A stretch of DNA of 6,295 bases from Alphaproteobacteria bacterium (GTDB lineage: Bacteria > Pseudomonadota > Alphaproteobacteria > Sphingomonadales > Emcibacteraceae). This document shows positions 1 to 4,964 of this stretch, one piece after another. The notes beneath the pieces are model-generated. The model was not told the DNA's origin, ran no database searches, and saw nothing but the letters and a program-made list of their open reading frames with translations. The translations under genes and the position numbers were made by a program. Positions within the stretch are counted from its first letter, which is position 1. Each line of letters starts with the position of its first letter. The stretch covers positions 1 through 6,295 of the forward strand of contig JAADGA010000094.1 of the NCBI GenBank assembly GCA_013152615.1. Reading direction: 5' to 3'.

Positions 1-195
1 ATAGCCCTTGTAAAAATCCATCACTTTCAGGCTGGCAACACCGTCATCCCACAATGCCCGGCAGAAAACATCGTCCCGCTGCCTGAATTTCTCAAAACTG
101 TCGAGGATCTCAAATCCGGTCTGGGCATCTATTTCCCGGGCATGATCAAAATAATTTTTTCCCGCTGGCCCGTTTGCTGTCGCGTCCGGCCTCAT
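1..195 (-). CDS. N-terminal part of an unrecognised protein, cut by the window edge
   Basis: Reading leftward from an ATG at 195-193 there are 65 open codons (MRPDATANGPAGKNYFDHAR..., ending ...VMDFYKGY) with no stop before the window edge, so the C-terminal part is missing. The start is well supported: AAGGA lies 5 nt before the ATG on the minus strand (plus-strand TCCTT, 201-205), inside the last codons of recX. One base separates the recX stop codon from this ATG, so the two genes are very probably co-transcribed and translationally coupled. The visible part is hydrophilic, with a mixed charged stretch (FEILDSFEKFRQRDDVFCRA at about residues 28-47), and has no signal peptide or membrane segment. 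I do not recognise the family and assign no function. That it is a real gene is fairly sure, from the strong ribosome binding site and tight spacing. Confidence 0.75.
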   Translation of the reverse strand, partial: MRPDATANGPAGKNYFDHAREIDAQTGFEILDSFEKFRQRDDVFCRALWDDGVASLKVMDFYKGY

Positions 196-196
196 A

Positions 197-760
197 TTAA
201 TCCTTCCGATACACTATGTTTTCCAGCTCCTCACCGGACATTTCCAGAACCCGGCTGGCGACACTATAGGAGAACCCAGCCCGGCACATGCTGGCCCGCT
301 GTTTTTCCGTAACATTATCACTGCCCTGATCGCTGCCGAAGGCACCAAATCTTCTCCTGCGGGCATAGTTGACTGCGGCGCGATAATCCATATCAGGATA
401 CTGTGCCGCCAGTTGCTCCATGACCGCTGTCACCATATCAGTCCCGACCACCAGAGCCAGTAATTTCTGGATAATTTTCTGCGCCGAATTACCCCTTTGG
501 ACCAGTGACCTTGCCCGGGACAAGGCAAATTGATAATCATCAACCAGATTCTGCTCCACCGCCTTTTGTACAATATCATCAATCCATTTTTTTGCTTCGG
601 CATATAACTCATCCCCCGCCTCAGCCGGTAACCGCCGCCGGGCCTTGCGATCAAGAACCGCCCGCAGATTTTTTTCTGTGGTTGCAAATTTTTGCAGGTG
701 ACTATAGGTTGCCCGTAACAGATAATCCCGCGTTAAATTTTTCAATTTTTCCCTGACCAT
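197..760 (-). CDS. recX: RecX-family regulatory protein
   Basis: RecX proteins bind the RecA filament in the cytoplasm and modulate, usually inhibit, its recombinase activity (family knowledge). The 187 residues are all-helical and rich in Arg, Lys and Ala. They carry the RecX signature: a first repeat around residues 70-100 (NLVDDYQFALSRAR, then LVQRGNSAQKIIQKL) and a second around 129-172 (AVNYARRRRFGAF, then RAGFSYSVASRVL). E. coli RecX is 166 residues, so the length is normal. The start used is the ATG at 760, which has no close Shine-Dalgarno sequence. A TTG at codon 6, preceded by AGGGA, is a possible alternative and would remove five residues. recA is not adjacent, which is common in Alphaproteobacteria. 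The gene is divergent from the transporter at 784 and is followed after 1 nt by the partial gene at the left edge. No LexA box was recognised upstream. Confidence 0.85.
   Translation of the reverse strand: MVREKLKNLTRDYLLRATYSHLQKFATTEKNLRAVLDRKARRRLPAEAGDELYAEAKKWIDDIVQKAVEQNLVDDYQFALSRARSLVQRGNSAQKIIQKLLALVVGTDMVTAVMEQLAAQYPDMDYRAAVNYARRRRFGAFGSDQGSDNVTEKQRASMCRAGFSYSVASRVLEMSGEELENIVYRKD
201..205 (-). promoter_or_regulatory. Shine-Dalgarno site inside the recX 3' end
   Basis: On the minus strand the recX end reads CGG AAG GAT TAA. The AAGGA within it lies 5 nt from the ATG of the downstream gene at 195. This is the best-formed ribosome binding site I see in the window and it fixes that gene's start. 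Its position inside recX implies that ribosomes finishing recX can reinitiate on the next gene. Confidence 0.7.
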
Positions 761-783
761 GAAAGAAATAATAGCAAACTCCG
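761..783. promoter_or_regulatory. Very short divergent intergenic region between recX and the transporter gene
   Basis: Only 23 bp separate the two divergent start codons. The stretch is AT-rich and contains AATAAT (767-772), a 5/6 match to a -10 element on the plus strand. The same bases read TATTAT on the minus strand (773-768). No convincing -35 element lies at the right distance on either side. If these act as promoters the transcripts would be almost leaderless; otherwise the promoters lie inside the opposing coding sequences. The assignment is weak. Confidence 0.25.
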
Positions 784-1680
784 ATGATTGATCATAGAGC
801 CCCCAGCCATTTTATTTACCTGCTGCTGCTTGCCATTTTCTGGGGCGGGGCTTTTATGTTTGTTAAAATTTCCCTTGGGAGTGTCCCGCCGCTGACTATT
901 GCCGCCAGCCGGATTGCCATCGGGGCAATTGTTATAACCACGATCACCCTGAAAATGGGGGCGAGCCTGCCGCGGACCGCGTCCGAATGGTTTTACTGTA
1001 CAATTATCGGCTTGACCGGCACCGTGATTCCCTTTTTACTGGTGAACTGGAGTATGCAATATGTCCAGAGCGCCCTCGCCGCCATTCTCATGTCCCTGCT
1101 GCCGCTATTCACCATTCTGCTGGCCCACTATATGACCCATGATGAAAAATTCAGCGCCAATAAGCTTATTGGGGTCATTTTCGGGATTATCGGCGTCGGC
1201 AGTCTTTTTTATGGGGCCGCAACCGGGATTGACAGCTCACTGCGGACCTATCTGGCCTTGTTCGGATTGCTGGGCTCATCATTCTTCTATGCTCTGGCCG
1301 GAGTGCTGATCAAAAAGCTTGACAACAAGAACCCGCTCAGCACCGCCTCGGCCATGCTGATCTCGGCAACCCTGTTCACCGTTCCCCTCGCCATAATATT
1401 TGACCAGCCATGGACGTCCTCCCCGACGATGCCAGCGATATATTCGATACTGGTTCTGGGAATATTTTCGACCGGAATAGCCTCGCTGCTCCTGTTTCAT
1501 CTGACCCATCTCGCCGGGGCGACTTTTGTTTCCTACAACACCTATCTGATCCCGCTTGTTGGCATGGGGGCCGGGTATATCTGGTTGAATGAACCGCTCA
1601 AAGCGAGCTATGTTATCTCGGTTTTATTCATATTTCTCGGGATTTATCTGGCAGAAAGAAAAAAGTTATCGTCTCAATAA
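784..1680 (+). CDS. EamA/DMT-superfamily inner-membrane transporter
   Basis: Drug/metabolite transporter family proteins are ten-helix inner-membrane carriers, mostly exporters of metabolites or amino acids; the substrate cannot be read from sequence. The 298 residues show ten hydrophobic segments, at about 9-28, 34-54, 68-88, 94-115, 125-144, 154-174, 184-205, 217-238, 244-265 and 273-290. They form two tandem EamA repeats (about 10-142 and 155-290). Family hallmarks are FWGGAFMFVKISLG in helix 1 (19-32), ASRIAIGAI at the end of helix 2, and YIWLNEPL (265-272) with the conserved Glu270 of the second repeat. Length is typical. The ATG at 784 has no clear Shine-Dalgarno sequence but places helix 1 correctly; the next Met (25) lies inside that helix. 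The gene is co-directional with the sphingolipid block but lies 221 bp upstream with a promoter candidate between, so a functional link is not established. Confidence 0.9.
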   Translation: MIDHRAPSHFIYLLLLAIFWGGAFMFVKISLGSVPPLTIAASRIAIGAIVITTITLKMGASLPRTASEWFYCTIIGLTGTVIPFLLVNWSMQYVQSALAAILMSLLPLFTILLAHYMTHDEKFSANKLIGVIFGIIGVGSLFYGAATGIDSSLRTYLALFGLLGSSFFYALAGVLIKKLDNKNPLSTASAMLISATLFTVPLAIIFDQPWTSSPTMPAIYSILVLGIFSTGIASLLLFHLTHLAGATFVSYNTYLIPLVGMGAGYIWLNEPLKASYVISVLFIFLGIYLAERKKLSSQ

Positions 1681-1724
1681 ACATTAATTTTCGCCCCGGA
1701 ACCGGTTGACATTCAAGAAATAGG

Positions 1725-1753
1725 TTGGAAAGTCACCCGACAGGCTATAAAAT
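1725..1753 (+). promoter_or_regulatory. Candidate sigma-70 promoter for the sphingolipid operon
   Basis: TTGGAA (1725-1730, 4/6 match to the -35 consensus) and TAAAAT (1748-1753, 5/6 match to the -10) are separated by exactly 17 bp. An overlapping TATAAA begins at 1746. Transcription would start near 1760 and give a leader of about 140 nt before the ATG at 1902. This is the best-spaced pair I found in the 221-bp gap. Confidence 0.5.
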
Positions 1754-1860
1754 AGGACAACATTAAAATAAACCCTTGCGATACCAGGCGACAAAATGTA
1801 TCGAAGGTGACATAAACAGAGCAGGGAAGCACGCGAACGTTATGGCTTTCAATCAAGGTG

Positions 1861-1874
1861 GTGGATGTATCCAC
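1861..1874. repeat. 14-bp inverted repeat in the operon leader
   Basis: GTGGAT and ATCCAC form perfect 6-bp arms around a central GT, ending 27 nt before the ATG at 1902. As DNA this has the size and symmetry of a dimeric-repressor half-site pair. As RNA it could form a 5-bp stem with a 4-nt loop near the start codon. No regulator can be named from the sequence. Confidence 0.4.
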
Positions 1875-1901
1875 GGAAAATACAAGTGACATTGAATATA
1901 C

Positions 1902-3641
1902 ATGCATGAACCAATTCCTACACTAGACCCGACCCTTCCGCGCAGAATGTCAGATTTTGGCACGCTGCTGGAAGCGGTTGAATATGCGGCCAGAGGTATT
2001 CGGGGTCTCAATTTTTATTCCCCTCGCGGCGAGCTCGAATCATCAATCACCTTTGCCGAAATCAAGACCAAGGCACGGGAGATCGGGGGCCGCTTCATCC
2101 ATTTCGGCATTGAGAGAGGCTCACGCGTCGCTCTGATTGCGGAAACCAGTGACGAATTTGTCTGCTATTTTATTGGCTGCCAATATGCCGGACTGTTACC
2201 GGTGCCGCTGCCGCTGCCGACCTCTTTCGGTGGCCGGGAAGGCTATACTAAACAGCTTAATCAGCAAATGAAGAGTTGCGGCGCTTCGGTTGCCATTTCC
2301 GCCTCCTATATGCTGCCGCTGCTGGATGAGGCAACATCGGGGCTAAAAATGAAATTTGTCGGCACCTCGGCCACATTCGAGGCTCAGGCGTCAGCGAAAG
2401 AAATCAATAAAATTACCCTGCCCGAAGCCCATTCCGAGGATTTGGCCTATCTGCAATATTCATCCGGCAGCACCCGTTTTCCTCACGGGGTTGCGGTAAC
2501 CCACAAGTCCCTGCTGTCAAACTGTGCCGCGATCGGTGGCGAGGGCATGAAACTTACCGATGATGACCGGGTGGTATCATGGTTGCCGTTCTATCATGAT
2601 ATGGGGCTGGTCGGCACCCTGCTGTCGCCAATCGCCAATCAGATCACGGTTGATTATCTGGCGACTGAATCTTTTGCCCGCAGGCCGCTGCAATGGTTAA
2701 AACTTATTTCCCGCAACAAAGGCACCCTGTCCGGCAGCCCGACATTCGGCTATGACATCTGCGCCCGTCGCGCCAGTCCGAACAAGATTGCCGGTCTGGA
2801 CCTGTCGAGCTGGCGCGTGGCCGGCATTGGCGGCGATATGATCCGGGCTGATGTTCTGACAAAATTTCAGGACAAATTCAGGGATGTCGGCTTTAAGGAT
2901 ACCACCTTCCTGCCGGGCTATGGTCTGGCGGAATGTACCCTCGCGGTCAGCTTCGCCCGCCAGAATACCGGATTCGAGGTCGATCTGATCAGTGAAAAAG
3001 TCCTGACCGGTGAAGAAAAAATCCTGAAAAAATTCAAGACAAACGGGAATGGAACCAGTTACCGCAGCGTTGTCAATTGCGGGATCCCCACCACTGAATT
3101 CGAACTGGAAATCCGCGACAAGGATAATAACGACCTCGGCGAATATCAGATTGGCCGGGTTTGCGTCAAAGGCCCGAGTGTCATGAGCGGATATTTTCAG
3201 GACCCGGAGGCCACCGCCAAATGTCTGTCCGACGATAAATGGCTTGATACCGGCGACATGGGATATATGAAAGAGGGATCGCTCTATATCATTGGCCGGA
3301 TTAAAGACCTGATCATTATCAATGGTAAAAATCACTGGCCCCAGGATATTGAGTGGGCGGTTGAACAGCTGGAGGAATTACGCTCCGGGGATACCGCTGC
3401 GGTCTCCATTTCCGGGGAGAATAACGAGGAAATCCCGGCTATTCTGGTGCAGTGCCGGACCCGGGATGCCGCAGAAAGAACGGCGCTGAAAAATAATATC
3501 AAGAACACCGTTCATTCGATGATCGGGATTTCTCCGGTCGTTGCGCTGATTCCGCCGCGCTCGCTGCCCCGCACGTCATCCGGCAAACTAAGCCGGGTCA
3601 AGGCGAAAAAACAATATCTTGAAGGTATCCTGACAGTTTAG
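1902..3641 (+). CDS. aasR: Fatty acyl-AMP ligase / acyl-ACP synthetase for sphingolipid synthesis
   Basis: Predicted to activate a free fatty acid with ATP to acyl-AMP and pass the acyl group to the phosphopantetheine arm of the carrier protein encoded at 4689. It is a 579-residue cytosolic member of the ANL adenylating superfamily. Visible motifs are the P-loop YSSGSTRFPHGV (186-197), WLPFYHDMGLVG (227-238), PGYGLAECTLAV (338-349), WLDTGDMGY (447-455), the hinge GRIKDL (465-470), NHWPQDIE (477-484) and the C-terminal catalytic Lys562 in SSGKLSR. Arg192 after GST, the YHDMGL block and the extra segment after YGLAE (about 350-392) point to the fatty acyl-AMP ligase branch rather than acyl-CoA synthetases. 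The ATG at 1902 is the first possible start after an in-frame TGA at 1893, but its Shine-Dalgarno sequence is poor. The symbol follows the Caulobacter ortholog by context. FAAL class is sure; the exact chain length is unknown. Confidence 0.88.
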   Translation: MHEPIPTLDPTLPRRMSDFGTLLEAVEYAARGIRGLNFYSPRGELESSITFAEIKTKAREIGGRFIHFGIERGSRVALIAETSDEFVCYFIGCQYAGLLPVPLPLPTSFGGREGYTKQLNQQMKSCGASVAISASYMLPLLDEATSGLKMKFVGTSATFEAQASAKEINKITLPEAHSEDLAYLQYSSGSTRFPHGVAVTHKSLLSNCAAIGGEGMKLTDDDRVVSWLPFYHDMGLVGTLLSPIANQITVDYLATESFARRPLQWLKLISRNKGTLSGSPTFGYDICARRASPNKIAGLDLSSWRVAGIGGDMIRADVLTKFQDKFRDVGFKDTTFLPGYGLAECTLAVSFARQNTGFEVDLISEKVLTGEEKILKKFKTNGNGTSYRSVVNCGIPTTEFELEIRDKDNNDLGEYQIGRVCVKGPSVMSGYFQDPEATAKCLSDDKWLDTGDMGYMKEGSLYIIGRIKDLIIINGKNHWPQDIEWAVEQLEELRSGDTAAVSISGENNEEIPAILVQCRTRDAAERTALKNNIKNTVHSMIGISPVVALIPPRSLPRTSSGKLSRVKAKKQYLEGILTV

Positions 3642-3651
3642 CAGCAGAGCG

Positions 3652-3680
3652 TTGACGCGCCCTGTCCGGGACGGTAATAT
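3652..3680 (+). promoter_or_regulatory. Candidate internal sigma-70 promoter before the SDR gene
   Basis: TTGACG (3652-3657, 5/6 match to -35) and TAATAT (3675-3680, 4/6 match to -10) are 17 bp apart in the 69-bp gap after the ligase stop codon. Transcription would start near 3687, about 24 nt before the ATG at 3711, and the leader would keep the AAGGA at 3692-3696. This would let the SDR, carrier protein and synthase genes be transcribed without the ligase gene. Confidence 0.45.
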
Positions 3681-3710
3681 CCCTGCCATGCAAGGATAAC
3701 CACTGCCGTT

Positions 3711-4646
3711 ATGACAAAAATAATAGCCGTCACCGGAGCCACCGGATTCGTTGGGAAGCATCTGGTCAGAGCACTTGTTGCCCACGGCTTTCAGGTCAGG
3801 GCATTAACCCGTCGCCCGATGCCACCATCATCCAATATAACCTGGATTGCGGGCGATCTTGAAAATCGCCCGGCACTGGCCAGTCTGGCTGAAAATGCCG
3901 ATGTTTTTATTCATCTGGCCGGCCTGATCAAGGCAAAAACCCCGCCGGAATTTTATCAGGTTAACAGCCACGGGGTAAAAACCGTGCTGGAGGTTATCCG
4001 GAATTCATCGGCCAGACCCCATTTTATCCTGTTGTCGTCCCTTGCCGCACGCGAAGAGCAGTTATCCTCTTATGCCCAAAGCAAGCGGCAGGGAGAGGAA
4101 AATCTGATAAAATATTCGGCTGATTTACCCTGGACCATCCTGCGGCCACCGGCAATATACGGCCCGGAGGATATGGAAATTCTTAAAATATTCAAAAGCA
4201 TCACCTGGCGACTGGCCCTGATCCCGGCAAGGCCAGACAACCGGGTATCGTGGATTTATGCCCCCGATCTGGCGCGGGCGATAATTGCGGTATGTCAGAA
4301 CCAGACCTGTTTCGGTAAAATTCTTGATGTCGATGATGGCCGGGAAAACGGCTATTCCCATCGGGAAATGTATCAGATTGCCGCAAACATCCTCAATATA
4401 ACACCGCTGCACTTTATCATGCCCCGGCCTGCGCTGAAGACACTAGCCGGTTTAAATGTCTTATTTTCAACATTTTTCGGCTATACTCCCATGCTAACAC
4501 CGGAAAAAGTTAATGAATTATGTCACCCGGACTGGATATGTCGCGGACCGCATGTTATGAGAATAACAGCATGGAAACCAGAAACGGATATGAAACAGGG
4601 GTTTGGGAAAACCCTGCAATGGTATAAAAAAAATAATTTACTGTAA
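3711..4646 (+). CDS. cerR: NAD(P)-dependent extended SDR, predicted 3-oxo-ceramide reductase
   Basis: Predicted to reduce the 3-keto group of the acylated sphingoid base (or of 3-ketodihydrosphingosine) to the alcohol, as CerR does in Caulobacter. The 311 residues open with the Rossmann motif TGATGFVG (8-15; Gly9, Gly12, Gly15). GDL follows at 48-50, HLAG at 68-71, the catalytic SS at 109-110 and YAQSK with Tyr121 and Lys125. RPPAIYGP (145-152) is typical of extended (epimerase-like) SDRs. Arg30, Arg34 and Arg35 after the second strand suggest NADPH preference (inference). The hydrophobic stretch around 158-172 may help the enzyme meet a lipid substrate. AAGGA lies 14 nt before the ATG, a long spacing, and there is no better in-frame start. 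It sits 69 nt after the ligase and 42 nt before the carrier protein gene. By sequence alone it could be any NAD-epimerase-like SDR; the assignment rests on context. Confidence 0.82.
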   Translation: MTKIIAVTGATGFVGKHLVRALVAHGFQVRALTRRPMPPSSNITWIAGDLENRPALASLAENADVFIHLAGLIKAKTPPEFYQVNSHGVKTVLEVIRNSSARPHFILLSSLAAREEQLSSYAQSKRQGEENLIKYSADLPWTILRPPAIYGPEDMEILKIFKSITWRLALIPARPDNRVSWIYAPDLARAIIAVCQNQTCFGKILDVDDGRENGYSHREMYQIAANILNITPLHFIMPRPALKTLAGLNVLFSTFFGYTPMLTPEKVNELCHPDWICRGPHVMRITAWKPETDMKQGFGKTLQWYKKNNLL

Positions 4647-4675
4647 ATTCTGCCCACATCGGGGACCGGATTTCC

Positions 4676-4679
4676 GGAA
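4676..4679 (+). promoter_or_regulatory. Ribosome binding site of the carrier protein gene, within a TTCCGGAA palindrome
   Basis: GGAA lies 9 nt before the ATG at 4689 and is the right half of TTCCGGAA (4672-4679). An upstream CCGG (4666-4669) can pair with CCGG at 4674-4677 across a 4-nt loop, a weak stem that would cover part of the site. A second GGAA (4691-4694) lies 6 nt before the in-frame ATG at 4701, so translation might also start there and shorten the protein by four residues. Confidence 0.35.
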
Positions 4680-4688
4680 TTATATCAA

Positions 4689-4964
4689 ATGGAACAATAT
4701 ATGACCCAGAATGTACCCCAGTCTGTTGATGAAATCTTTGAGCGAATTTGCCTGCTGCTCGAACATTTTAACAAGGAAAATATTCCGGTAACCCGGGACA
4801 CCATATTCAGCAGTGATCTGGAACTTGATTCCCTGACCGTGATGGATCTGTTATCGGAAGTTGAGGATGAATTTGATATTACCATTCCCCTCAGCATACT
4901 TCCCGATCTGGAAACAGTGGGCCAATTCACCTTAGCCGTAGATAAATTAATGAGTAAAAAATGA
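4689..4964 (+). CDS. acpR: Specialised acyl carrier protein for sphingolipid synthesis
   Basis: This acidic 91-residue protein carries an acyl chain as a thioester on 4'-phosphopantetheine. The attachment motif is clear: LELDSLTVMDLL with Ser48 in DSL at the start of helix II, followed by the acidic recognition helix (SEVEDEFDITIP, about 56-67) and a conserved-looking C-terminal helix region (DLETVGQF). Placed between the SDR and serine palmitoyltransferase genes, with the acyl-AMP ligase just upstream, it is most likely the dedicated carrier that receives fatty acid from the ligase and hands it to the synthase. It is unlikely to be the housekeeping AcpP, which normally sits with fab genes. 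The stop overlaps the next start by 4 nt (ATGA, 4961-4964), implying translational coupling. The start is ATG 4689 or ATG 4701 (Met5). Confidence 0.9.
   Translation: MEQYMTQNVPQSVDEIFERICLLLEHFNKENIPVTRDTIFSSDLELDSLTVMDLLSEVEDEFDITIPLSILPDLETVGQFTLAVDKLMSKK
4961..4964 (+). other. ATGA start/stop overlap between carrier protein and synthase genes
   Basis: The carrier protein's stop codon (TGA, 4962-4964) overlaps the ATG of the synthase. With hardly any Shine-Dalgarno sequence before it, the synthase is probably translated by ribosomes reinitiating after the carrier protein, which would tie the amounts of the two partner proteins together. Confidence 0.75.

Larger units (their letters stand above)
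1681..1901. other. 221-bp gap between transporter and sphingolipid genes: promoter and leader region
   Basis: I see no credible gene here: a 64-codon minus-strand frame (1713-1907) has no family resemblance. No terminator hairpin with a T-tract follows the transporter stop; the CCGGAACCGG at 1696-1705 is too short and lacks Ts. The gap holds the promoter candidate at 1725-1753, the inverted repeat at 1861-1874 and three copies of TGACAT (1707, 1808, 1887). Confidence 0.6.

Noticed and set aside
1706..1711. Perfect TTGACA, as the -35 of the operon promoter
   Set aside because: At 16-18 bp downstream the sequence is not -10-like (AAGTC region); the TTGGAA/TAAAAT pair at 1725-1753 is better spaced.
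1713..1907. 64-codon minus-strand frame in the gap before the ligase gene
   Set aside because: No family resemblance, and it overlaps the promoter candidate and leader of the operon; chance is the simpler explanation.
2697..3335. Long minus-strand frame opposite the ligase gene
   Set aside because: It lies fully inside a gene with clear adenylating-enzyme motifs on the plus strand; its translation shows no family motif and is the product of codon bias in the real gene.
3688..3699. Tiny reading frame ATG CAA GGA TAA before the SDR gene
   Set aside because: Three codons with no ribosome site; it merely overlaps the AAGGA that serves the real start at 3711.
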